39,815 bases of DNA. It comes from Actinomycetes bacterium (GTDB taxonomy: Bacteria; Actinomycetota; Actinomycetes; Mycobacteriales; Mycobacteriaceae). Below, piece after piece: positions 25,296 to 34,183 of the stretch. A program made the translations under genes and the position numbers. The stretch's first letter is position 1. Every line of letters starts with the position of its first letter. Under the pieces are notes generated by a model. That model worked only from the letters and a program-made list of their open reading frames with translations, did not search any database and had not been told where the DNA came from. Where the stretch lies: positions 1 through 39,815 of the forward strand of contig JAHZJB010000153.1 of assembly GCA_022601135.1 (NCBI GenBank), written 5' to 3'.

Positions 25296-28121
25296 ATGAC
25301 CGATCAAGTCGCAGCGGCCGACGACGTCGTCGCCGCGCTTCGACGTGCGGGCGTCGCGGAGGTCGATGCCTCGACGCGGAGGCGTGCCGAATACTCCACC
25401 GACGCTTCGCTCTATCGCGTCGTGCCCGATGTGGTGGTCTTCCCCAGAGAAGCCGACGAGATCGGCGCCGTCATCGAAGTGGCGCGTTCACTGGGCGTGC
25501 CGATCACCGCGCGGGGCGCCGGCACATCGATCGCCGGAAACGCGGTCGGGGCGGGCATCGTGCTCGATTTCTCCCGTCACCTCAACCGTATCCGCATGAT
25601 CGATCCGGAATCCGCGACCGCGATCGTGCAACCCGGCGTGATCCTGGACGACCTGCAGAGGGCCGCCGGCGCACACGGGTTGCGCTTTGGGCCCGACCCG
25701 TCGACCCACAACCGATGCACGATCGGCGGCATGATCGGTAACAATGCCTGCGGCTCCCGGGCCCTGGGGTACGGGCGCACCGCCGACAACGTTGCCGAAC
25801 TCGAGATCGTGACCGGCTCCGGTGAGCTTCTGCGCGTGGCCGGGGCGGCTGACTGCGCGAGGTCGACCACACTGTCCCGGCTGGACACCGTGGTCGGCAC
25901 GCGGCTCGCTCTGATCCGCACCGAGTTCGGCCGGTTCTCCCGGCAGGTGTCGGGCTACTCGTTGGAACACCTACTTCCCGAGCGTGGATTCGACGTCGCG
26001 AAGGCGTTCGTCGGGACGGAGGGCACCTGGGGGCTGCTGCGCGAGGCGACGGTACGGCTGGTTCGCGTTCCTGCTGTCAGACTGCTGCTGGTCGTGGGGT
26101 ATCCCAACATGCCGGCCGCCGCCGACGCCGTGCCCGCCGTGCTGCCGTTCCGCCCGGTCGCAGTAGAGGGTCTGGACGCTCGTATCGTCAATGTGGTTCG
26201 GAATCGCAGAGGCTCGGCCGCCGTACCCGAAATGCCAGCGGGGCAGGGCTGGCTGCTGATCGAGCTCTGCGGCGATGACGCCGCCGAGGTCGCCGCCCGC
26301 GCCGACGCCACCCTCGCCGCGGCGGACGCCACCGAGGGCTGGGTGGTCGGCGGCCCGGGCGAAGCGGCCGCACTGTGGAAGATCCGCGAAGACGGTGCTG
26401 GATTGGCAACCCGGACAACCGAACCCGCCGGGAAGACAGGGTGGGAAGACGCGGCCGTGCCGCCCGAACGCCTCGGAAACTACCTGCGCGAGTTCGAGGA
26501 ATTGCTGGCAGAGCGGGAACTGACCGGAGTGCCCTACGGGCACTTCGGCGACGGGTGCATCCATATCCGGATCAACTTTCCGCTGGACCGCCCCGAGGGG
26601 CGCCCGGTATTCCGCGATTTTCTCATCGACGCCGCGAAACTTGTTGCCGGCTACGGTGGTTCGATGTCCGGAGAGCATGGAGACGGCCGGGCACGGGGGG
26701 AGCTACTGCCGCTGATGTACTCGCCGGAAGCGATCGACACCTTCGCCGCGGTGAAGAACGTATTCGATCCGCACGATGTCCTGAATCCGGGGGTCATCGT
26801 GGCGCCGCGCCCGGTGGACGCCGACCTTCGCGAGGTATCTGCCCGGTCCATGGTCTCGGACCTGGCCTTCGGATACCGTCACGACGCCGGTGATTTCGGC
26901 AACGCGGTACATCGCTGCATTGGTGTCGGCAAATGCCGGATCACCAACGGCCCCGGCGTGATGTGTCCGTCTTTCCAGGCGACCAGGGACGAGAAGGACT
27001 CGACCCGTGGGCGGGCCCGGGTGCTGCAGGAACTGGCCAACGGATCGATGGTACGGAGTTGGCGCTCGCCCGAGATCCAGGAGTCGCTGGATCTGTGTCT
27101 GTCGTGTAAGGCCTGCTCGTCGGAATGCCCGACCGGGGTAGACATGGCAATGTACAAGGCTGAAGCGCTGTTTCAGCGATACCGCCACCGCCCGAGACCG
27201 GCCAGCCACTACTCGCTGGGCTGGCTGCCGCGCTGGGCGGCGCTGGCATCCAGGGTGCCGCACCCGGTCAACCGGCTGATGGCGGGGCCGCTGGCTCCGT
27301 TCGGCAAGCGGATGGCTGGAGTCGACGGCCGTCGAGCGGCGCCCGTGGTCGCGGCACAGACGTTCCGCCGGTGGTTCGCCCATCATCCAAGTGCTCCTGG
27401 TGATCCGGTGATGCTGTGGGTAGACACCTTCACCAACTACTTCAGCCCCGCTGTCGGCATCGCCGCCGTAGCTGTGCTCGAAGGTGCCGGCTACTCGGTT
27501 CGTATTGCACAACCCCGGTTGTGCTGCGGTTTGACCTGGATCTCCACCGGACAGCTTGAGACCGCGCGCAAGATCCTGCGCCGCAGTGTTTTCGCCCTTG
27601 CCGAGGCGGCGGAGACCGGGACGCCCATCGTCGGTCTGGAACCCTCCTGCACGGCAGTGTTCCGCAGCGATGCCGCCGAGCTGCTGGGTGTCAGTGAGGC
27701 CACCATCGCCGTCTCGCGTTCCGTGCGGACCCTTGCTGAGCTGCTTCGCGGGACCGACGGCTGGGAGCCGCCGGATCGGTCCGGGCTCAGCGCCGTCGTT
27801 CAGCCGCATTGCCACCACCGTGCAGTCCTCGGCTTCGAGGCGGACCTCGACATCTTTCGGCGCGCCGGGATCGCGACACAGATCGTGGACGGCTGCTGTG
27901 GCTTGGCCGGCAACTTCGGCGCCGAGCGCGGGCACTACGATCTCAGCGTTGCCGTCGCGGAGAACGGCCTGTTGCCCGCGGTCCGGCAGGTAGATGCGTC
28001 CACGCCGGTGCTGGCCGACGGGTTCTCTTGTCGTACCCAACTTGTCGACCTGGCTGGCCGCAACGGCATGCACCTCGCCGAGTTGCTTGCGGGGCAGCCC
28101 GACCGGCCAGCACCTTGCTGA
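25296..28121 (+). CDS. FAD-linked D-2-hydroxyacid (D-2-hydroxyglutarate-type) dehydrogenase with Fe-S and CCG domains, YdiJ-like
   Basis: 941 residues. Domains in order: FAD-binding type 4 (about 40-260: ITARGAGTSIAGNAVGAGIV, STHNRCTIGGMIGNNACGSR); FAD-oxidase C-terminal domain (about 270-510: GVPYGHFGDGCIHIRINFPL, SMSGEHGDGRARGELLPLMY, VFDPHDVLNPGVIV); ferredoxin-like region with CIGVGKC and CLSCKACSSECPTGVDMA (about 540-625); then GlpC-like cysteine-rich domains with RLCCGLTWIST and VDGCCGLAGNFG. Such fusions oxidise D-2-hydroxyglutarate or D-lactate and pass electrons to the respiratory chain. D-2-hydroxyglutarate is favoured because the preceding gene would make it. ATG 25296 chosen over TTG 25293 for the -10 spacing. 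Substrate is inference; domains are clear. Confidence 0.88.
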   Translation: MTDQVAAADDVVAALRRAGVAEVDASTRRRAEYSTDASLYRVVPDVVVFPREADEIGAVIEVARSLGVPITARGAGTSIAGNAVGAGIVLDFSRHLNRIRMIDPESATAIVQPGVILDDLQRAAGAHGLRFGPDPSTHNRCTIGGMIGNNACGSRALGYGRTADNVAELEIVTGSGELLRVAGAADCARSTTLSRLDTVVGTRLALIRTEFGRFSRQVSGYSLEHLLPERGFDVAKAFVGTEGTWGLLREATVRLVRVPAVRLLLVVGYPNMPAAADAVPAVLPFRPVAVEGLDARIVNVVRNRRGSAAVPEMPAGQGWLLIELCGDDAAEVAARADATLAAADATEGWVVGGPGEAAALWKIREDGAGLATRTTEPAGKTGWEDAAVPPERLGNYLREFEELLAERELTGVPYGHFGDGCIHIRINFPLDRPEGRPVFRDFLIDAAKLVAGYGGSMSGEHGDGRARGELLPLMYSPEAIDTFAAVKNVFDPHDVLNPGVIVAPRPVDADLREVSARSMVSDLAFGYRHDAGDFGNAVHRCIGVGKCRITNGPGVMCPSFQATRDEKDSTRGRARVLQELANGSMVRSWRSPEIQESLDLCLSCKACSSECPTGVDMAMYKAEALFQRYRHRPRPASHYSLGWLPRWAALASRVPHPVNRLMAGPLAPFGKRMAGVDGRRAAPVVAAQTFRRWFAHHPSAPGDPVMLWVDTFTNYFSPAVGIAAVAVLEGAGYSVRIAQPRLCCGLTWISTGQLETARKILRRSVFALAEAAETGTPIVGLEPSCTAVFRSDAAELLGVSEATIAVSRSVRTLAELLRGTDGWEPPDRSGLSAVVQPHCHHRAVLGFEADLDIFRRAGIATQIVDGCCGLAGNFGAERGHYDLSVAVAENGLLPAVRQVDASTPVLADGFSCRTQLVDLAGRNGMHLAELLAGQPDRPAPC

Positions 28122-28143
28122 TTCGGGGCTCCGATACTAAGGT

Positions 28144-28157
28144 TTCGGCATATCGAA
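28144..28157. promoter_or_regulatory. Candidate operator upstream of the metal ABC importer
   Basis: TTCG-GCATAT-CGAA, an inverted repeat 37 bp before the GTG start. A metalloregulator of the MntR/DtxR or Zur type would be expected here, but the motif matches no consensus I can recall with certainty. Confidence 0.3.
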
Positions 28158-28182
28158 CATTGCGCGATGCGCAACCGGCGGT

Positions 28183-28188
28183 GGGAGG
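28183..28188 (+). promoter_or_regulatory. Ribosome binding site that sets the SBP start
   Basis: GGGAGG five bases before GTG 28194; the alternative ATG at 28167 has nothing comparable and would place nine extra residues before the signal peptide. Confidence 0.7.
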
Positions 28189-28193
28189 CTGTC

Positions 28194-29123
28194 GTGAGAC
28201 GACGCGGCCGGTGGTCGGTGACCAGAGGTCTCGCGATCTTAGGTGTCGCCGCGCTGGTGGCGGCCTGTTCACCGGCTGGTGGGGGCGAATCTGCTCGGCT
28301 GCCCGTGGTGCTCACGACGTTCACGGTGCTGGCCGACATCGCCGCCAACGTGGCCGGTGAGCATCTGACAGTGGAATCGATCACCAAACCGGGCGCAGAA
28401 ATCCACGGTTACGAGCCCACGCCCGGCGACATCAAAAAGGCCGCCAAAGCCGACCTGATACTGGATAACGGTCTGAACCTCGAAGCCTGGTTCGCTCAGT
28501 TCGTCGAGGGCCTCGATGTTCCGCATGTGCTGGTCAGCGAAGGGGTTAAGACGCTGAACATCTCTGAAGGCGCCTACGCCGGTATCCCGAACCCGCACGC
28601 CTGGATGTCTCCGCTGAATGTGCAGATCTACGCCGACAACATGGCTGCGGCCTTCGCCGACCTCGACCCCGCTCATGCGCATGATTACCGTGCCAACGCC
28701 GCGAATTACCACACCCAGTTACAAGAGGTTCATGATGATCTTGTCGGTCGGCTCGACGCGCTCCCGGTCGCCCAGCGTGCGTTGGTGACCTGTGAGGGGG
28801 CTTTCTCCTACCTGGCCCGCGATGCTGGCTTGACCGAGAAATACATCTGGGCCGTGAACGCCGAACAGCAAGCCACCCCCCAGCAGATCGTCTCGACCAT
28901 CGAGTTCGTCAAGGCCAATGACGTACCCGCGGTGTTCTGCGAATCCACCGTCTCGGACGCGCCGATGCAGCGCGTTGTGGAAGCCACCGGCGCACGCTTC
29001 GGCGGAGCGCTGTTCGTCGACTCACTATCCGAAGCCGACGGGCCGGTGCCGACCTATCTGGAATTGATCCGGCATGACGCCAGCGTGATCGCCGCGGGAC
29101 TGACCGCCGATCGCGCCTCGTGA
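28194..29123 (+). CDS. Metal-binding lipoprotein of an ABC importer, Mn-type ligands (MntA/PsaA-like)
   Basis: 309 residues, cluster A-I solute-binding protein. Lipoprotein signal at 1-25 with the lipobox LVAAC, so it is anchored outside the membrane. Candidate metal ligands line up with the Mn2+ proteins PsaA/MntC: His in AEIHGYEPTPGD, His in NPHAWMSPLNV, Glu in TCEGAFSYLARD, and Asp in LFVDSLSEADGP. Zinc proteins (ZnuA) have His in the third place and usually a His-rich loop, absent here. Mn2+ (or Fe2+) is thus the predicted cargo. The stop overlaps the ATPase start (GTGA). Family certain, metal inferred from ligands. Confidence 0.88.
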   Translation: MRRRGRWSVTRGLAILGVAALVAACSPAGGGESARLPVVLTTFTVLADIAANVAGEHLTVESITKPGAEIHGYEPTPGDIKKAAKADLILDNGLNLEAWFAQFVEGLDVPHVLVSEGVKTLNISEGAYAGIPNPHAWMSPLNVQIYADNMAAAFADLDPAHAHDYRANAANYHTQLQEVHDDLVGRLDALPVAQRALVTCEGAFSYLARDAGLTEKYIWAVNAEQQATPQQIVSTIEFVKANDVPAVFCESTVSDAPMQRVVEATGARFGGALFVDSLSEADGPVPTYLELIRHDASVIAAGLTADRAS

Positions 29124-29866
29124 CAGTTCCTGCTCTACAGGTAGATTCGCTTACCGTACGCTACGGTTCGGTACTCGCCCTGCACGACGTCACGCTGGCG
29201 ATACAGCCGGGCCGGGTCTGCGGCCTCGTCGGCATGAACGGTGCTGGGAAGTCCACTCTGTTCAAAGCGGTCATGGGGTTGGTTCGGGCCGAGACCGGAA
29301 TGGTTCGCATCCAGGGTTCCCGCGTTGCGCAGGCGCGAAAGGCTTCGGTCGTCGGCTACATGACGCAAAGTGAGGCCATCGATTGGGCCTTCCCTCTTTC
29401 AGTACGTGACGTCGTGCTGACCGGTCGCTACGGGTATATGGGTCCGACCCGAGGAGCCCGCACCGCAGACCAACGCGCCGTCGATGACGCCTTGGAGCTC
29501 GTCGAACTCGCCGACCACCAACACCGCCAGATCGGGCAGCTCTCCGGCGGGCAGCGTAAACGAGCTTTTCTGGCCCGCTGCATCGCTCAAGGCGCCGACC
29601 TGCTTTTGCTTGACGAACCGTTCGCCGGAGTAGACAAACGCAGTGAAGCCACTATCAGCACGCTGCTGCGTGACCTCGCCGGCCGCGGTGCGACGATTCT
29701 GGTCTCAACACACGACCTGCATGCGCTGCCTGGGCTCTCAGACGAGGTGATTCTGCTGATGCGCACCGTGCTGTTGCACGCGGATCCCCGAACCGCGCTG
29801 CAGCCGCACAACCTGGCCCGGGCATTCGGGCTCGACGTCCTCGACGACAACCCGGGGCGCCAGTGA
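29120..29866 (+). CDS. ABC importer ATP-binding subunit (Mn/Zn type)
   Basis: 248 residues. Hydrolyses ATP to drive metal import. Walker A GLVGMNGAGKSTLF (about 36-49), Q-loop region GYMTQSEAIDWAFPLSVRDV, signature LSGGQRKRAFLARC, Walker B LLLLDEPFAGVD, and switch His in STHDLHAL. Overlaps its neighbours by four bases at both ends (GTGA), so the three subunits are made together. Sequence around IDWAFPLSV is typical of Mn/Zn/Fe importer ATPases. Confidence 0.93.
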   Translation: MTVPALQVDSLTVRYGSVLALHDVTLAIQPGRVCGLVGMNGAGKSTLFKAVMGLVRAETGMVRIQGSRVAQARKASVVGYMTQSEAIDWAFPLSVRDVVLTGRYGYMGPTRGARTADQRAVDDALELVELADHQHRQIGQLSGGQRKRAFLARCIAQGADLLLLDEPFAGVDKRSEATISTLLRDLAGRGATILVSTHDLHALPGLSDEVILLMRTVLLHADPRTALQPHNLARAFGLDVLDDNPGRQ

Positions 29867-30744
29867 ACGTCGTCGAATTCATCCTCGAACCGATGCGCTT
29901 GGAGTTCATGGTCCGTGCCACCGCCACCACGCTGATCGCTTCCATCGTGTGTGCCTCTCTGTCGTGCTGGCTGGTGCTGATCGGATGGTCGCTCATGGGC
30001 GATGCGGTCTCACACGCCGTGCTGCCCGGCGTCGTTCTCGCGTACATCCTGGGTGCGCCGTTTGCCCTCGGCGCCGTCGTGTTTGGCGTCGCTGCCGTCG
30101 CGCTCATCGGTATCGTCCGCGATACCAGCCGCACCAAAGAGGATGCGGCCATCGGCGTGGTGTTCACGACTCTGTTCGCCCTCGGCCTGGTTCTCATATC
30201 CGTCACGCCCAGCCAGGTCGACCTCAATCACATCATCTTCGGCAACCTGCTCGGCGTGTCACGATCCGATCTGCTCCAGGTCGCCATCCTGGGCACCATC
30301 GTCATGGCCGTATTGATCTACAAGCGCCGCGACTTCACCCTCTACGCTTTCGATCCCAACCATGCCTACGCCATCGGACTCAATCCCCGACTGCTCAGTG
30401 CCGCCCTACTCGGGTTACTCGCTCTCACCGCCGTCGTGGCGCTGCAGGCCGTCGGTGTGGTCCTCGTTGTCGCTCTCCTGATCACCCCGGGGGCCACCGC
30501 GTACCTGCTCACCGACCGATTCAGCCGGATGCTGCTGATCGCCCCCACGCTGGCCGCCGTGAGTGCGGTGGTCGGTCTGTACGCCAGTTACTACCTCGAC
30601 ACCGCATCGGGTCCGATGGTGGTGCTGGCCAACGGCGCAGCCTTCACGCTCGGTTACCTGTTCAGTCCGCGACAGGGATTGCTCACCACGGTGCGCCGCC
30701 GCAGCGGGCGATTGGGCAACCCCGAAACCTCGGGCCGGGCCTAA
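29863..30744 (+). CDS. ABC importer permease, ABC-3 (metal) family
   Basis: 293 residues, about eight transmembrane helices. Seen: [53 protein letters not shown] and [20 protein letters not shown], all standard for Zn/Mn permeases of the ABC-3 family. Third and last gene of the operon. Its stop codon shares bases with the stop of the convergent thiolase gene (30741-30744), so there is no room for a separate terminator. Confidence 0.92.
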   Translation: MNVVEFILEPMRLEFMVRATATTLIASIVCASLSCWLVLIGWSLMGDAVSHAVLPGVVLAYILGAPFALGAVVFGVAAVALIGIVRDTSRTKEDAAIGVVFTTLFALGLVLISVTPSQVDLNHIIFGNLLGVSRSDLLQVAILGTIVMAVLIYKRRDFTLYAFDPNHAYAIGLNPRLLSAALLGLLALTAVVALQAVGVVLVVALLITPGATAYLLTDRFSRMLLIAPTLAAVSAVVGLYASYYLDTASGPMVVLANGAAFTLGYLFSPRQGLLTTVRRRSGRLGNPETSGRA

Positions 30745-31979
30745 CGCACGGCGGGCCGATAGGCGGTCACGACCACGGCGCCGCCGAGTCCGATGTTGTG
30801 CTGCAGCGCAACTCCGGATTTCCGCCCGGCGCCGGCTACCTGCCTCTTGTCGGCAGTTCCCCGCAGCTGCCAGGTGAGTTCGCTGGCCTGGGCGAGCCCG
30901 GTCGCCCCGAGTGGATGGCCTTTGGAAATGAGGCCGCCTGAGGGGTTGACCACCCAGGTGCCTCCGTAGGTGGTCTCGCCGTCATCGATGAGCTTGCCGC
31001 CCTGACCTTCCGGGCAGAGTCCGAGCGCTTCGTAGGTGAGCAGCTCGTTCACCGAGAAGCAGTCGTGCAGCTCGATGACGTCAATGTCCGCCGGGCCGAT
31101 CTCAGCCTGCTCGTATACCTTTCGGGCCGCGTGGCGGGTCATATCGGCGCCAACGATGGTGATCGCGCTCTTGTCGGTGAAGGTGGACTCCAGATCAGTC
31201 ACCATGGCCTGTCCGACGATTTCGACCGCTTGTGCGGCCAAGCCATGCTTGTCGACGAACGCCTCACTGGCCACGATCACCGCTGCGGAACCGTCCGATG
31301 TCGGCGAACACTGCAACCTGGTCAGCTCCGCCGGAGGGTAGATCATCTTGGCGGCCTTGACCTCGTCGAGGGTGTACTCGTCCTGAAATTGGGCGTACGG
31401 GTTGTTCACCGAATGCCGATGGTTCTTCACGCCGATTTTGGCGAACTGCTCGGTGGTGGTGCCGTAGCGCTGCATATGTTCCAGCCCGGCCGCGCCGAAC
31501 ATCCAGGGCGCCGCGGGCAACGCAAACTCGAACAACTCGGCCTCGGCCCTGATGTGGCGTCCCAGCGGCTGCTCGCGGTCGCTGGAACCCCCCTGCAGCG
31601 ACCCGGGCTGCATTTTCTCGAAGCCGAGCGCGAGTGCGCAGTCGGCCATTCCGCCGCGCACCGACTGGGTAGCCAGGAACAGCGCTGTCGATCCGGTGGA
31701 GCAGTTGTTGTTGACGTTGGTGATCGGGATTCCGGTCATGCCGAGTTCGTAGACTGCCCGCTGCCCGCAGGTCGAACTGCCGTACACGTAGCCGACGTGG
31801 GCCTGCTCGATCGCCTCGAAACCGATGCCGGCATCCTCCAGCGCCCTGGTCCCCGCCTCCTTGGCCATGGCCGGATAATCCCAGCCGTTGGCGGGTTCAT
31901 CACCCGTCGCGGTCCTGCGGCCTGGTTTCTCGAATTTCGTCATCCCGACGCCGATGACGAAAACCTTGTTCTTGCTCAT
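30741..31979 (-). CDS. Thiolase-family lipid-transfer protein (Ltp1/SCP-x thiolase-like)
   Basis: 412 residues, close to M. tuberculosis Ltp1 (Rv2790c). Seen: [17 protein letters not shown] at the start; [20 protein letters not shown] with the nucleophile Cys; [38 protein letters not shown]; and [20 protein letters not shown] with the catalytic His. Such proteins act on acyl-CoA in lipid or sterol side-chain breakdown, as thiolase or retro-aldolase. The last third has a small insertion ([20 protein letters not shown]). ATG 31979 chosen for AAGGAG ten bases upstream; the frame runs open to 32015. A GGGTGA/TCACCC palindrome precedes it. Substrate unknown. Confidence 0.88.
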   Translation of the reverse strand: MSKNKVFVIGVGMTKFEKPGRRTATGDEPANGWDYPAMAKEAGTRALEDAGIGFEAIEQAHVGYVYGSSTCGQRAVYELGMTGIPITNVNNNCSTGSTALFLATQSVRGGMADCALALGFEKMQPGSLQGGSSDREQPLGRHIRAEAELFEFALPAAPWMFGAAGLEHMQRYGTTTEQFAKIGVKNHRHSVNNPYAQFQDEYTLDEVKAAKMIYPPAELTRLQCSPTSDGSAAVIVASEAFVDKHGLAAQAVEIVGQAMVTDLESTFTDKSAITIVGADMTRHAARKVYEQAEIGPADIDVIELHDCFSVNELLTYEALGLCPEGQGGKLIDDGETTYGGTWVVNPSGGLISKGHPLGATGLAQASELTWQLRGTADKRQVAGAGRKSGVALQHNIGLGGAVVVTAYRPAVR

Positions 31980-32000
31980 GAACTCATGCTCCTTTCCGGC

Positions 32001-32017
32001 GGGTGAGGCCGTCACCC
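32001..32017. promoter_or_regulatory. Palindrome between the thiolase promoter region and its start
   Basis: GGGTGA-N5-TCACCC, perfect 6-bp arms, 22-38 bp before the thiolase ATG. A TetR-type or similar repressor site is possible; the regulator is not in the window. Confidence 0.4.
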
Positions 32018-32175
32018 GATGGTCGCGCCCGGCCCGGCCGCCACCAGGCCTTCGTCCGCCGCTGACGGAAGTCGATACAGCCCTTCGACGTTCTGGCTGA
32101 TCGCCCGAGAAGTAGGCGCCGGTAATCTAGACTGCGACCTTGACCCAGCAGTGCGAGGCGGACCGGAGGTGTGCG

Positions 32176-32451
32176 ATGTTCACCATGAAGAGGGCGGCTG
32201 CCCTCATCGTCGGCGCCAGCGGCCTGGCGCTGGGAGTCGCAGCGCCGGTGAGCGCCAACCCGGGGGACCCGTGCCCGCTCGCCGCCAGTTTCCTGTGCGC
32301 TTTTGTGCCGATCGCACCCGATCTCGACCAAAGCATCGACCCCGCGCAGAACTCGGGCATCCTCGCCGAGGAGCCGGCTCCCGCGGCGCCGGATGCACCG
32401 CCCATCGACTACGGGCCTCCCGCCGACGTCTGCGCGAACGGTTGCATCTGA
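32176..32451 (+). CDS. Small exported protein, 91 aa, unknown function
   Basis: Signal peptide 1-27 (KRAAALIVGASGLALGVAAP, then VSA before NPGDPC). Mature part about 64 residues with paired cysteines near each end (DPCPLAASFLCAFVP and DVCANGCI), acidic and proline-rich between them; two disulfides are likely. ATG 32176 chosen for GGAGGT five bases upstream; a longer TTG reading from 32140 is rejected. No family recognised. Stands alone between the thiolase (divergent) and the deacetylase (convergent, 27 bp on). Confidence 0.75.
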   Translation: MFTMKRAAALIVGASGLALGVAAPVSANPGDPCPLAASFLCAFVPIAPDLDQSIDPAQNSGILAEEPAPAAPDAPPIDYGPPADVCANGCI

Positions 32452-32477
32452 CATCTTGTCGCGCCCGGGCCGGGAAC

Positions 32478-33266
32478 TCAGGGCAGCAACCGGTCTCGCA
32501 TCGGGGCATCGGCCGGTCGGGACCTGCCCCGCTCGATGAACCATTCGGTGCCCAACGTCATCTCGAAGGCCTCGGGCGGCATGGCCAGCATGAAGTGATC
32601 CGGGCCGATTTGACTGGCGTGCGCGGCCATGGACCGTCGTTTCTGCTCCAGATAACGTGAACAGTCCACCGCAGTGGTGATCGCAGCTTCCGGCGAGCCA
32701 AAGTTCGGGTCTGCGGCCACGTCCGGGATGCTATCGATACCGAACCTCCCGGCGTGTTCGGTCAGGCGCACGAAATGGTCGCGGTTCATGGTGGCCTCGA
32801 ACACCCGGTCTACCCGCGCGCGCTCGGCCGCCAGGACGCCCACTCGATGTACCTGGATGTGGTCCGGGTGTCCGTACCCGCCGTAGCTGTCGTAAATCGT
32901 CAGTACGTCGGCCGCCTCGGCGATGAGGATCGCGGCAAGAGCGTCGGCCGCGGCGTTGGGGTCCGATCGCCAGAAGCTGCTGGGGGCGTTGTTCGAGTCC
33001 TGGCCCATCATCCCGCTGTCGTGGTAGCCCAGGAACTCCACCCGGGACGCGCCGAGAATCGCGGCTGACTGGTGCGATTCCTGCTCCCGCCGTCGGGCAA
33101 GCGACTCCTCGGCGGCGAGTACACCGTCGGCGACCTCCCCCGCTTCGCCCCTGGTGGCGAAGACAAGCACGGTCCGATGGCCTTCGGCGCCGGCCCGGGC
33201 GATGGTCCCGCCCGTGGTGATGGATTCGTCGTCAGGATGGGCGTGAAAAAAGACGATTGTCGCCAT
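32478..33266 (-). CDS. PIG-L family N-acetylglucosamine-type deacetylase (Mca/MshB superfamily)
   Basis: 262 residues. Zinc-dependent amide hydrolase. Seen: FFHAHPDDESITTGGTIARA at residues 6-25 with the metal-binding His and Asp pair; GYHDSGMMGQ; and GYGHPDHIQVHRVGV with the third zinc-binding His. The superfamily includes the mycothiol enzymes MshB and Mca; this is a further paralogue (Rv0323c-like), so the substrate is open. ATG 33266 has GGGAGGGG about 5 nt upstream. Divergent from cobF with 140 bp between the starts. Confidence 0.88.
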   Translation of the reverse strand: MATIVFFHAHPDDESITTGGTIARAGAEGHRTVLVFATRGEAGEVADGVLAAEESLARRREQESHQSAAILGASRVEFLGYHDSGMMGQDSNNAPSSFWRSDPNAAADALAAILIAEAADVLTIYDSYGGYGHPDHIQVHRVGVLAAERARVDRVFEATMNRDHFVRLTEHAGRFGIDSIPDVAADPNFGSPEAAITTAVDCSRYLEQKRRSMAAHASQIGPDHFMLAMPPEAFEMTLGTEWFIERGRSRPADAPMRDRLLP

Positions 33267-33393
33267 CAGGACCCCTCCCGAGCGTTCCCGTTCTTCCGAC
33301 AGACATCTAGGTCCGTCATCATCTGCAGGTTACCGAGGTGCCGGGCGCCCGGCGTCACCAGCACACCGTCAGTCGGGTTGCGGCGGCCGGTGA

Positions 33394-33399
33394 CAGAAT
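33394..33399 (+). promoter_or_regulatory. -10 of a leaderless cobF transcript
   Basis: CAGAAT seven bases before ATG 33407 and no ribosome site. No cobalamin riboswitch fold was recognised in the 140 bp before cobF. Confidence 0.35.
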
Positions 33400-33406
33400 C
33401 GCTGAT

Positions 33407-34183
33407 ATGCCCGCGCCGGTGAAGGTCCGCATCCTCGGCGTCGGCATGGGCCCTCAGCACGTCACACCCGAGGTAGCCAATGCGTTGCGGACCGCCGACT
33501 ATGTCCTGGCCGCCGAGAAGAACGATGAGGACCAGTTGCTCGCGCTGCGCCGCGCCATCGTGCGGGCGCACCCCGGCCCGGATGGCCCGCTTGAGGTCGT
33601 CACCGTGCCGGACCCGCAACGGGATCGGTCCGCCGGAATCGACGCGCACGACTACGCGGCGGCGGTCATCGACTGGCATCAGGCTCGAGCGGACGCCTAC
33701 GTCTCGGTGCTGCGGCAGCGTGCGGGTACCGCGGCATTCCTGGTCTGGGGTGATCCGTCGCTGTACGACTCCACCATCCGAATCGTGGAAAAGGTGCGCA
33801 ACCTGTTGAGGCTCGAATCACGTGACCTGGAATTCGACGTGCTACCCGGTGTGAGCGCACCGCAATTGCTGGCCGCCCGACATCGCATGGTGTTACACGA
33901 GGTCGGCCGCCCGGTCCACATCACCACCGGTCGTCGCCTGCAGGAGGCCGTTGCCGCCGGCTTGGACAACGTTGTCGCGATGCTCAATCCGCCGCCGGAG
34001 CGACTCGACTTCACCGGACTGCACGACTGGACCATGTGGTGGGGGGCCAACCTCGGGGCCGCTGGTGAGCGGCTCCTCTCCGGACGTGTGCGCGACGTGC
34101 TGCCGCGGGTTGCTCGCGCCCGCGCCGCGGCCAAGGCGCAGGATGGCTGGGTGATGGATCTGTTTCTGGTCAGGGAGACCTGA
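33407..34183 (+). CDS. cobF: Precorrin-6A synthase (deacetylating)
   Basis: 258 residues. SAM-dependent methyltransferase of the aerobic cobalamin pathway: methylates C-1 of precorrin-5 and releases acetate, giving precorrin-6A. Seen: VRILGVGMGPQHVTPEVANA at the start, YVLAAEKNDEDQLLALRRA (CobF-type), FLVWGDPSLYDSTIRIVEKV (SAM pocket) and FDVLPGVSAPQLLAARH. Start 33407 preferred to 33338 because the family begins there and a -10 precedes it. cobF is deleted in the M. tuberculosis complex but kept in environmental mycobacteria. Its stop overlaps the cobQ start (TGATG). Confidence 0.93.
   Translation: MPAPVKVRILGVGMGPQHVTPEVANALRTADYVLAAEKNDEDQLLALRRAIVRAHPGPDGPLEVVTVPDPQRDRSAGIDAHDYAAAVIDWHQARADAYVSVLRQRAGTAAFLVWGDPSLYDSTIRIVEKVRNLLRLESRDLEFDVLPGVSAPQLLAARHRMVLHEVGRPVHITTGRRLQEAVAAGLDNVVAMLNPPPERLDFTGLHDWTMWWGANLGAAGERLLSGRVRDVLPRVARARAAAKAQDGWVMDLFLVRET

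Noticed and set aside
26703..28073. 456-codon open frame antisense to the D-2-hydroxyacid dehydrogenase gene
   Set aside because: Shadow frame with no family features; the plus-strand frame carries all domain motifs.
33267..33406. Cobalamin riboswitch upstream of cobF
   Set aside because: No B12-box-like core or long structured leader; the gap is 140 bp and the cobF message looks leaderless.
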